NCBI GenBank assembly: GCA_051878975.1
Contig: JBJELD010000018.1
Location: 1 to 64,000 of the forward strand
Origin: Caccovicinus sp051878975
Lineage (GTDB): Bacteria > Bacillota > Clostridia > Lachnospirales > Lachnospiraceae
Direction: 5' to 3'
DNA: 64,000 bases
Positions 1-6,750 of the stretch are shown here, piece by piece. The notes below the pieces were generated by a model that worked only from the letters and a program-made list of their open reading frames with translations, ran no database searches and was not told the origin of the DNA. The translations under genes and the position numbers were made by a program. The first letter of the stretch is position 1; the number at the start of each line of letters is the position of its first letter.

Positions 1-27
1 CGGCCTCTCACAGTAAAATCTGAGTCT

Positions 28-150
28 CTATTTTTTCCCGCTCATCTTTCCCATCACCCAGACTGTGCCCATGATGATCAGACAGGCCGTAAAGATTCCT
101 CCCATTCCCTTCGCCATAATTTCCAGGGATATGATAAAATTTTCCATCAT
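28..150 (-). CDS. 40-residue single-pass membrane protein, OadG-like
   Basis: This short frame starts ATG-ATG behind a GGAGA ribosome site about 8 bases upstream and encodes one hydrophobic segment (about residues 17-35) followed by a basic tail ending SGKK. It lies 52 bases downstream of the OadB-type gene on the same strand, so the two are probably co-transcribed. Size, single helix and the GMGG-rich start of the helix resemble the gamma (OadG) subunit of sodium-pumping decarboxylases, which anchors the complex, but the protein is shorter than typical OadG. The assignment rests mainly on context. The window ends 27 bases beyond its stop, so any further decarboxylase subunits would lie outside. 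Confidence 0.6.
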   Translation of the reverse strand: MMENFIISLEIMAKGMGGIFTACLIIMGTVWVMGKMSGKK

Positions 151-202
151 CGTTCTCGTCTCCTTTCCATGAATCCGTTCTGAGAAATTCCGCTGCATCC
201 GG

Positions 203-1339
203 CTACAGGAACCGGCTCACCAGGTTAATGACAATGCCGCCTGCAATGACCGATGCAATCTGGCCGGATACATTGGCTCCCGCCGCATGCATCAGAATAA
301 TGTTTCCGGGCTCTTCCTTTGCAGCCAGCTTCTGAACCACCCGGGAAGACATCGGAAAGGCAGAAATTCCCGCCGCACCGATCATCGGATTGATCTTCTT
401 TTTCCGGAACAGATTGATCAGCTTGGCAAACAGCACACCGCCGATCGTATCAAACACAAAGGCCAGCAGGCCGATTGCCATGATCATGATGGTATCCACA
501 TTGACGAATGCTTCTGCACGCATGCTGAAGGAAATCGTAATTCCGAGAAGCAGCGTAATCAGATTTGCCAGGCTGTCCTGGGCCGTATCGGACAGGTTTT
601 TCAGCACACCGCATTCCCGCAGCAGATTGCCGAACATCAAAAACCCCACCAGTGACACGGATGCCGGGGCAATGAAACCGACGATGATCGTCGTAACAAT
701 CGGGAATGCGATCCGCATTGGCCTGGAAACCGCCCCCGGCTGATAATCCATATGGATGCAGCGCTCCTTTTTTGTGGTCACCAGCTTGATGGCAAATGGC
801 TGTACGATCGGGACCAGCGCCATGTAAGAATAGGCTGCCACTGCAATCGCACCCACATACTTCGAATGAAGAATCTGGGAAACCAGAATCGAGGTTGGAC
901 CGTCCGCCGCACCAATAATACCAATAGAGGCCGCATCCTTTAAGTCAAATCCCATCAGTGCTGCCGCGCAGATCGCAAAGAAAATACCGAACTGTGCTGC
1001 CGCTCCGAATAAAAACATGACCGGCTGTGACAAAAGCGGTCCGAAATCAATCATTGCCCCAATGCCGATAAACAAAAGAACCGGAAGCGCTTCCGAAGCC
1101 TCAATTCCTACTTGAAACAGCCACTCAATAATTCCATTTACCTCTCCCACACCGGCCATGGTCTGATTGATGACACCACTGGAGGGCAGATTGACAAGAA
1201 TAGCGCCAAAGCCCATGGGAAGAAGCAGTGCCGGCTCATACTCCTTTTTGACAGCCAGCCAGATCAGTAAAATCCCTACTCCATACATCACAATCTGCTG
1301 CCAGGTTACATTTTGAATTCCTTCCAGTAAATACTCCAT
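203..1339 (-). CDS. Sodium ion-translocating decarboxylase beta subunit (OadB/GcdB/MmdB family)
   Basis: A 378-residue polytopic membrane protein. In this family the beta subunit couples decarboxylation of a carboxybiotin carrier to sodium export. Family hallmarks are visible: GIGAMIDFGPLL near residue 92, GAADGPTS with the conserved Asp at about 146, YSYMALVP near 170, and GANVSGQIAS with the conserved Asn at about 356. Length matches the short GcdB/MmdB-type subunits rather than the roughly 430-residue OadB of enterobacteria. The start was chosen at the ATG preceded by GGAGGG; an upstream ATG in frame would add 21 unlikely residues. No carboxyltransferase or biotin carrier gene is in the window. 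The leader carries a yybP-ykoY-like aptamer and a terminator, which is unusual for this family. Confidence 0.9.
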   Translation of the reverse strand: MEYLLEGIQNVTWQQIVMYGVGILLIWLAVKKEYEPALLLPMGFGAILVNLPSSGVINQTMAGVGEVNGIIEWLFQVGIEASEALPVLLFIGIGAMIDFGPLLSQPVMFLFGAAAQFGIFFAICAAALMGFDLKDAASIGIIGAADGPTSILVSQILHSKYVGAIAVAAYSYMALVPIVQPFAIKLVTTKKERCIHMDYQPGAVSRPMRIAFPIVTTIIVGFIAPASVSLVGFLMFGNLLRECGVLKNLSDTAQDSLANLITLLLGITISFSMRAEAFVNVDTIMIMAIGLLAFVFDTIGGVLFAKLINLFRKKKINPMIGAAGISAFPMSSRVVQKLAAKEEPGNIILMHAAGANVSGQIASVIAGGIVINLVSRFL

Positions 1340-1400
1340 ACTTTTCCCTCCGTTTTCTGAAATAATCGTTTCCCCCGGCATCTTTTCTGAAATAAGCCCC

Positions 1401-1455
1401 AAAAGAAAAAGACTTTTACTGCAGATGAAGCCAGGCTGTCTGCAATAAAAGTCTT
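1401..1455 (-). terminator. Riboswitch expression-platform terminator before the oadB-like gene
   Basis: A 17-bp stem (arms 1409-1425 and 1439-1455, one G-U wobble) is followed on the minus strand by a U-rich run. Its 5' arm contains the CUUUUAU segment that would close helix P1 of the adjacent aptamer, so the two structures exclude each other. This is the expected layout for a ligand-ON transcription switch. Confidence 0.85.
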
Positions 1456-1550
1456 GCTATTTCAATTCCCAGCGGACTGTCTGAATGCATTTCAGACAAA
1501 TCGTTCTGACGCCAAGGAATCCACGTACCATGGAAGCTACTCCCTTTTAT
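1445..1550 (-). promoter_or_regulatory. yybP-ykoY (Mn2+) riboswitch aptamer
   Basis: Read on the minus strand, the leader shows the yybP-ykoY signature in order: AAAAGGGAGUAGC at the 5' side, GGCGUCA followed two bases later by ACG, a short hairpin GUCUGA...UCAGAC, UCCGCUGGG, then UAGCAAGACUUUUAU. The last element resembles the conserved AGCAAGACC-U-rich end of known members. P1 would pair UAAAAG with CUUUUA. Known members bind Mn2+ and usually control Mn exporters. Here the gene is an OadB-type subunit. A TATACT-like -10 lies at 1559-1564 with no clear -35. Assignment is from memory of the consensus, not a covariance search. Confidence 0.78.
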
Positions 1551-1609
1551 CTGTTTTTAGTATATAACATTTTCCGAAAAAAGTCTCCTGTTTTTTCTCT
1601 CTTTTTCCG

Positions 1610-2251
1610 CTAAGATTCTGTTATAATCGCGGAATCTTTTTCCAGATAACTGCGGATATGATTCTGAATCATGTCCATGGCGACCCGGTTATAGCCGCCC
1701 TCCGGCACAATGATATTCGCATTTTTCTTGCTGGGTTCCACAAACTGCTCATGCATCGGCTTCACCGTATTCACATACTGGCTGATCACCGACTCCAGAC
1801 TTCTGGCCCGCTCCATCACATCCCGCTGAATCCGTCGGATGATCCGGATGTCAGCATCCGTGTCCACAAAAATGCGGATATCCATCAGACTGCAGAGCTC
1901 CTGATTTTCGAAAATCAGGATTCCCTCCACGATAATCACCCGGCTCGGCGCAATCGTGATTGTATCCTTGCTGCGGTTATGAACCTTATAATCGTAAATC
2001 GGACATTCGACCGGATTCCCAGCCCGCAGCTCCTTCAGATGCCGGATCATCAGGTCCGTATCAAATGCATTCGGATGATCGTAATTCAGTCGGCTTCGCT
2101 CTTCATAGGTCATGTCATCGTGTGCTTTATAATAATTATCATGCTTCAGAATTGTCACATGTTCTTCAAACTGGGCTGCAAGCTGATCGGTCAGCGTTGT
2201 CTTTCCGCTGCCGGAACCACCTGCAATACCAATTACTAACACATCTGTCAT
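1610..2251 (-). CDS. udk: Uridine kinase
   Basis: 213 residues, the usual length for Udk, which phosphorylates uridine and cytidine to UMP and CMP in pyrimidine salvage. The N-terminus has the P-loop GGSGSGKTTL (about residues 11-20), then HDNYYK, the YDHPNAFD motif of the family near residue 57, and a Walker-B-like VIIVEGILIF near 105. It lies 40 bases downstream of uridine phosphorylase on the same strand, forming a small pyrimidine-salvage unit. A second kinase-domain protein of this superfamily is encoded further along the window, fused to a TGS-like domain, but this one is the canonical enzyme. Confidence 0.95.
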   Translation of the reverse strand: MTDVLVIGIAGGSGSGKTTLTDQLAAQFEEHVTILKHDNYYKAHDDMTYEERSRLNYDHPNAFDTDLMIRHLKELRAGNPVECPIYDYKVHNRSKDTITIAPSRVIIVEGILIFENQELCSLMDIRIFVDTDADIRIIRRIQRDVMERARSLESVISQYVNTVKPMHEQFVEPSKKNANIIVPEGGYNRVAMDMIQNHIRSYLEKDSAIITES

Positions 2252-2291
2252 CTGTCAGTTCCTGCCTTTCCCGCCTTACCGGCTCTCTGTC

Positions 2292-3098
2292 TTATTTATT
2301 CTCTTCCTGACTTTTTTCTGTCTGACTCTTCTCATCCAGAATCATCATGCGGATTGCTTCCACCGCCGTCTTAATTGCCGCCTCCGTGTCATGCACCTGC
2401 TCGTCCGGCAGCCCCATGGCACGCCTTGTCTGATTGGCCACGACCAGAAGAACCGAACCACATCTGACCCGACGGACGCCGGCCACAATAAACAGCGCCG
2501 CCGATTCCATCTCGGATGCCAGTGCTCCGCATTTCATCCAGGCATCCCATTTATGATTTAAGTCATACGATACCGGCATGGAATCCGGCGAATGCTGACC
2601 ATAAAAGTTATCCTTGCACTGCACCACACCAAGGTGATGGCGAAGTCCCAGTTTTTTTGCACTTTTCTCCAGCGCGCTGGTCACATAAAAATCGGCAACT
2701 GCCGGATACTCAATCGGCGCATATTCTTTGCTGGTTCCCTCAAATCGAATCGCACCTGTTGCAATCACCACATCTCCGCCCAGAACTTCCGGCTGCATCC
2801 CTCCGGAGGTGCCAACCCGGATAAAAGTATCTGCTCCGCAATGAACCAGTTCTTCCATGGCAATCGATGCCGAAGGCCCGCCAATTCCGGTGGACATGAC
2901 ACTGACTTTTTCTCCCTCCAGTGTCCCCGTGTAAGTCGTAAACTCCCGGTTCTGGGCGACCTTCACCGGATTGTCGAAATGCAGCGCAATCTTCTCACAC
3001 CGCCCCGGATCGCCCGGCAGAATCACATAGCGTCCCACCTCCCCCGGTGCCACTCCAATATGATATTCCCGATTTCCCTGTGCATAAACCAATGACAT
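2292..3098 (-). CDS. udp: Uridine phosphorylase (nucleoside phosphorylase family)
   Basis: 268 residues of the PNP/UDP family, which cleaves uridine with phosphate to uracil and ribose-1-phosphate. Visible family features are VILPGDPGR near residue 24 (phosphate site), STGIGGPSASIAMEEL near 70, RVGTSGGMQ near 93, and EMESAALF near 196 that contacts the ribose. The start was placed at the ATG before SLVYAQ, six bases after AAAGGGGCGG; an upstream ATG adds ten residues. A good promoter lies just upstream, and udk follows, so the pair probably forms a salvage operon. Substrate choice between uridine and another nucleoside cannot be fixed by eye, but the neighbouring uridine kinase supports uridine. 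Confidence 0.9.
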   Translation of the reverse strand: MSLVYAQGNREYHIGVAPGEVGRYVILPGDPGRCEKIALHFDNPVKVAQNREFTTYTGTLEGEKVSVMSTGIGGPSASIAMEELVHCGADTFIRVGTSGGMQPEVLGGDVVIATGAIRFEGTSKEYAPIEYPAVADFYVTSALEKSAKKLGLRHHLGVVQCKDNFYGQHSPDSMPVSYDLNHKWDAWMKCGALASEMESAALFIVAGVRRVRCGSVLLVVANQTRRAMGLPDEQVHDTEAAIKTAVEAIRMMILDEKSQTEKSQEENK

Positions 3099-3132
3099 AA
3101 AATCCGCCCCTTTCTCCATGGTTATCAATTAC

Positions 3133-3161
3133 AGTATAACCACTCCTGATCAAAACTGCAA
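3133..3161 (-). promoter_or_regulatory. Promoter for udp-udk
   Basis: TTGCAG and TATACT separated by 17 bases, with the -10 about 35 bases before the chosen udp start. Confidence 0.75.
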
Positions 3162-3195
3162 CCTTCGGCCGGAAAAGTATGCACCAAACAGAAAC

Positions 3196-3224
3196 GGCCA
3201 GACAGCATATTATGCCGTCTGGCC
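3196..3224 (-). terminator. Terminator after the AICAR transformylase gene
   Basis: A near-perfect 13-bp stem with a tiny loop, followed on the minus strand by a moderately U-rich stretch, 12 bases beyond the stop codon of the purine gene. The plus-strand side has a better U run, so it may work both ways. Confidence 0.7.
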
Positions 3225-3236
3225 TGTTTTTCTTAA

Positions 3237-4415
3237 TTAATGATGGAACAAACGAATTCCGGTAAAGGCCATTGCCATACCGTACTTGTTGCAGGTCTCG
3301 ATTACCTGGTCATCTCTCACCGATCCGCCCGGCTCTGCGATGTACTTCACGCCGCTCTTAAATGCCCGCTCAATGTTGTCCCCAAACGGAAAGAACGCGT
3401 CGGACCCCAATGCCACATCCTGCATCTGATCCAGCCATGCACGCTTCTCTTCTCTGGTAAATACTGGCGGCTTCACCTTAAAGGTTTTCTCCCAGGTGCC
3501 GTCTGCCAGAACGTCCATGTATTCTTCTCCAATATAAACATCGATTGCATTGTCGCGGTCTGCCCGCTTGATGCCGTCCACAAACTGCAGATTCAGAACC
3601 TGCGGTGCCTGACGCAGGAACCAGTTGTCTGCCTTCTGTCCGGCCAGTCTGGTACAATGTACTCTGGACTGCTGTCCGGCACCGATGCCGATGGCCTGTC
3701 CGCCCTTTACATAGCAGACGGAGTTGGACTGCGTATACTTTAAGGTAATCAGCGAAATCATCAGATCAATCTTTGCAGACTCCGGCATCTCCTTGTTTTC
3801 CGTCACCACATTAGAAAGAAGCTCTTCATTGATATCCAGCTCATTCCGGCCCTGCTCAAATACCACGCCGAATACCTGCTTGCGCTCGATCGGCTCCGGC
3901 ACATAATCCGGATCGATCTGAATCACATTGTACTTGCCGCCCTTCTTGGCCTTCAGAATTTCCAGCGCTTCCGGCTCATAACCGGGAGCAATCACGCCGT
4001 CGGAGACTTCCCGCTTGATGATTTTTGCCGTATCCACGTCACAGATATCTGACAGCGCAATGAAATCACCGAAGGAGGACATGCGGTCCGCGCCTCTTGC
4101 TCTTGCATAAGCACATGCCAGCGGCGACAGCTCACCCATATCATCTACCCAGTAAATCTTCTTCAGCACATCATCCAGCGGCAGACCTACTGCTGCACCG
4201 GCCGGAGACACATGCTTAAAGGAAGTCGCTGACGGAAGACCGGTCGCCTTCTTCAGTTCTCTTACCAGCTGCCAGCCGTTAAATGCGTCCAGGAAGTTGA
4301 TGTAGCCCGGACGTCCGCACAATACCGTGATCGGAAGATCCTTTCCCTCGTTCATGAAAATTCTGGATGGCTTCTGATTTGGATTACAGCCATATTTCAA
4401 CTCTAACTCATTCAT
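3237..4415 (-). CDS. purH: AICAR formyltransferase, stand-alone (PurH C-terminal-domain type)
   Basis: 392 residues matching only the transformylase half of PurH, which moves a formyl group from 10-formyl-THF to AICAR in purine synthesis. Recognisable segments are LKYGCNPNQKPSR at the N-terminus, TSFKHVSPAGAAVG near residue 65, YTQSNSVCYVKGGQAIGIGAGQQSR near 230-255 and the SDAFFPFGDNIERA stretch near 338. The inosicase domain of bifunctional PurH is absent; that step is supplied by the separate cyclohydrolase gene 45 bases upstream. This split arrangement is known in Clostridia. The ZTP riboswitch ahead of the pair fits, because ZMP (AICAR phosphate) is this enzyme's substrate. Confidence 0.95.
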   Translation of the reverse strand: MNELELKYGCNPNQKPSRIFMNEGKDLPITVLCGRPGYINFLDAFNGWQLVRELKKATGLPSATSFKHVSPAGAAVGLPLDDVLKKIYWVDDMGELSPLACAYARARGADRMSSFGDFIALSDICDVDTAKIIKREVSDGVIAPGYEPEALEILKAKKGGKYNVIQIDPDYVPEPIERKQVFGVVFEQGRNELDINEELLSNVVTENKEMPESAKIDLMISLITLKYTQSNSVCYVKGGQAIGIGAGQQSRVHCTRLAGQKADNWFLRQAPQVLNLQFVDGIKRADRDNAIDVYIGEEYMDVLADGTWEKTFKVKPPVFTREEKRAWLDQMQDVALGSDAFFPFGDNIERAFKSGVKYIAEPGGSVRDDQVIETCNKYGMAMAFTGIRLFHH

Positions 4416-4460
4416 TTCCCTTTTCTCCTTATGATCTGATTTTGCATCGCTGCCCGATTT

Positions 4461-5174
4461 TTACTGGTTTTTATTCACAATTCTGGTTTCATACTTTCCG
4501 GTTGCAAGATCAATGAACCGAACGAACAGAGAAACCTTGTTGTCCGGATTCAGATTCTCCCAGACCATCTCGGTAAAGGTATCGATGTCACCGGAAATCT
4601 TCACCCATTTCGGCTCTCCCTCAAAGCTCGGAAGCGGACTGCCGTCATGCATATAGGTGTGGATAAAATGACCTTCTCCGTTCACCGGATTCTCATAAGC
4701 AAAGGTATATCGGTTGCAGGCCTTCGGATTGCCGTTATTGCTCTTCAAAATAGACATGGCATAATTGTATTTTCCGTTCTCAATATGCATGATTCCGGAA
4801 ATCCGCGGCGTATAATTCGGGCCGTCCGGCTCAAACTCCCGGCTTCTCAGAGACTGCTCAAAAGTCAGCTGTTTATCCATGCCATCATAAATGGTATCCG
4901 TCTGATCGCCATTTGTTACAATCGTTTTGTTCCCCAGCACCCGGACCGGCGCATAAATAATCAGACTCGGATCCGTCAGCCTGGAAGGATCAAAAGCCTG
5001 GGTACGGATTCCCTCACCTTCCTCTACAAACACACGATTCCGGCTGTTTTCACTGCGTCCCATAATAAAATAAGCTGCAACCGCCCTGGTTCCGTCCTCC
5101 GACTTTCCGATTACGATTCCTCTTCCCGGATACGTATTATTCTTTAATTCTTCCGCTAATGAAAGCATCTGCAT
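4461..5174 (-). CDS. IMP cyclohydrolase, PurO-like
   Basis: 237 residues related to the archaeal-type IMP cyclohydrolase, which closes FAICAR to IMP, the last step of purine synthesis. The N-terminal NTYPGRGIVIGKSEDG and AAYFIMGRSENSRNR segments are typical of the family in Clostridia. The start is the ATG after AAAGGAG (MQMLSLAEE); a longer frame with 17 extra residues overlaps the riboswitch terminator and is unlikely. It is the first gene of a two-gene unit with the stand-alone AICAR transformylase, together replacing bifunctional PurH. Expression should depend on the ZTP riboswitch immediately upstream. Confidence 0.88.
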   Translation of the reverse strand: MQMLSLAEELKNNTYPGRGIVIGKSEDGTRAVAAYFIMGRSENSRNRVFVEEGEGIRTQAFDPSRLTDPSLIIYAPVRVLGNKTIVTNGDQTDTIYDGMDKQLTFEQSLRSREFEPDGPNYTPRISGIMHIENGKYNYAMSILKSNNGNPKACNRYTFAYENPVNGEGHFIHTYMHDGSPLPSFEGEPKWVKISGDIDTFTEMVWENLNPDNKVSLFVRFIDLATGKYETRIVNKNQ

Positions 5175-5209
5175 AGCAGTATCTCCTTTCTCTTCCTCAT
5201 TCAAACACA

Positions 5210-5248
5210 AAAACCGCCTGGACATACCAAAAAAAGGTGCCCAGGCGG
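5210..5248 (-). terminator. ZTP riboswitch terminator
   Basis: Arms at 5214-5222 and 5241-5248 form a GC-rich stem followed by a U run on the minus strand. The 5' arm includes the CCGCCUGGG element of the aptamer, so ligand binding would disrupt it and allow read-through. Confidence 0.85.
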
Positions 5249-5316
5249 TCGACTCTCAGCTTCCACGTGCTCCCTGTGGTTGGTCCCACTATCCGCCAGT
5301 TGCACGTCTTATACCC
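5236..5316 (-). promoter_or_regulatory. ZTP (pfl motif) riboswitch
   Basis: On the minus strand the two conserved blocks of the pfl motif are clear: CGUGCAACUGGCGGAUAGUG at the 5' side and CCGCCUGGGCA at the 3' side, with GGGACCAACCACAGGGAGCACG between them. ZTP and ZMP accumulate when 10-formyl-THF is scarce. The aptamer lies about 60 bases upstream of the cyclohydrolase and AICAR transformylase genes, the expected target. Confidence 0.93.
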
Positions 5317-5318
5317 TT

Positions 5319-5347
5319 ATCATAAATGATTCCTCACATTTCCGCAA
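5319..5347 (-). promoter_or_regulatory. Promoter for the ZTP-controlled purine genes
   Basis: TTGCGG and TATGAT with exactly 17 bases between, the -10 lying just before the aptamer. Confidence 0.75.
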
Positions 5348-5391
5348 GTCCTTTTTCAATATTCCCTTCTCCGGCAGCTTATGTCAGCCCC

Positions 5392-6750
5392 TTACTCATT
5401 CCGTATTGCCGCCAGCGGACTCAGCTTCATAGCCCTCGTCGCCGGCAGAAATCCGGCCGCCATACCCACCAGCACGGCAAAGCCCAGAGCTGACAGATTC
5501 AGCCACAGCGGGATCCGTGAAATATCCCCGCCCATACCGGTCAGGGCCGCTGCCCCGGCAAAATGATTGATTGCAAAAGAAATAAAAAAGCTTAAAAGAA
5601 GGCCGGCCACTCCTCCCAGGAAACCGATGAAACCGGATTCCAGAAGAAACATATCCCGGATGTTCCTCATATCGCAGCCCAGTACCTTCATCACACCGAT
5701 CTCCTTCGTCCTCTCATAAATCGACATCATCATCGTATTGGCAATGCCGATGGCCGCAACAAACAGCGAAACGGCTCCGATTCCGCCCAGCACCGCCTGT
5801 ACCATCTGAGACTGCTTCTGGGACTGTTCCAGCCATTCCATATTGCTCTGCGCCTGGTAGCCCATGTCAGAAACGGCTGCCTGCACCTGCGTCACATGCT
5901 CCATGTCATCCACAAAAACCCGGGCCGAATCATAAACCATATAGGGAAGCGCCTTTCCTTTTTTATTGGTAGGCTGATTCGGAATGGGATTTTTCCGGAA
6001 GATCCGTTTCAGCTGGGCTTCCAGCATATCAATATCCACATAAATATCGTAGCTGTAATGATTCCATTCCTGTACGCTGCCCGCCACGACAGCTGCCGTC
6101 TTCACCAGATATTTTTTCGGCGGCTTCACGGCCGCCCCGCCGTTTTCTGAACTGCCCAACGACTGGAAATACGCATCCATATCAAAAATTGCAAACATCG
6201 GCTTATTCATAAAATCCACACCCGGTATTTCTCCCGTATCCCAGTAGCCCTTGCCTGTTTTTGAATTAGAAAACTGGGTCGGTATCATGTTTCCGACCAC
6301 CATCAGAAGCTCCTTGTCTGAGGCCGTGGGAAGCCTTCCTTCACCGATGGGAATTTCCTGCATAAACGTTTCGTTTACGCCATTCATATTCACATAAGCC
6401 TCATAAGGCCCCTGCTTTAAAAGGACGTTCACAGACAGAACCGGGGAAACTCCCTTTACATGCGGAATCCGTTTCAGCTGCTTCACCACATCATCCGTAA
6501 TATAATTCGGCTCTGATTTGGAATCCGAGTTCATTCCCCACCGGGATTCTGAGTAAACCTCAATCGTGGTCAGACTGCCGTAGGAGGCAATCTGCTCAAC
6601 CGTCAGCTCATTCAGGCCGATGCCCAACGATACCATGACGACAATGGAGGCCGTGCCGATGACCACGCCCAGCACCGTCAGAACCGTCCGCAGTTTTCTG
6701 CGCAGCAGATTGTTTACACTCATGGTCAGCAGGTCACGAAATTTCATCAT
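5392..6750 (-). CDS. ABC transporter permease, MacB/FtsX type
   Basis: 452 residues with the MacB permease plan: one membrane helix near the N-terminus (VLTVLGVVIGTASIVVMVSL, about 24-43), a large outside domain (about 60-310), then three helices in the C-terminal FtsX region, including GGIGAVSLFVAAIGIANTM and ERTKEIGVMKVLG, which are family signatures. The start is ATG-ATG after AGAGGG. It overlaps the end of the upstream secreted-partner gene by 17 bases, showing tight coupling. With the ATPase at the head of the operon it would form a mechanotransmission-type exporter or an extracytoplasmic remodelling complex, not a classical importer. The substrate is unknown. Confidence 0.9.
   Translation of the reverse strand: MMKFRDLLTMSVNNLLRRKLRTVLTVLGVVIGTASIVVMVSLGIGLNELTVEQIASYGSLTTIEVYSESRWGMNSDSKSEPNYITDDVVKQLKRIPHVKGVSPVLSVNVLLKQGPYEAYVNMNGVNETFMQEIPIGEGRLPTASDKELLMVVGNMIPTQFSNSKTGKGYWDTGEIPGVDFMNKPMFAIFDMDAYFQSLGSSENGGAAVKPPKKYLVKTAAVVAGSVQEWNHYSYDIYVDIDMLEAQLKRIFRKNPIPNQPTNKKGKALPYMVYDSARVFVDDMEHVTQVQAAVSDMGYQAQSNMEWLEQSQKQSQMVQAVLGGIGAVSLFVAAIGIANTMMMSIYERTKEIGVMKVLGCDMRNIRDMFLLESGFIGFLGGVAGLLLSFFISFAINHFAGAAALTGMGGDISRIPLWLNLSALGFAVLVGMAAGFLPATRAMKLSPLAAIRNE

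Noticed and set aside
3196..3224. Palindrome as regulator operator
   Set aside because: Position just after a stop codon and flanking U-rich sequence fit a terminator better.
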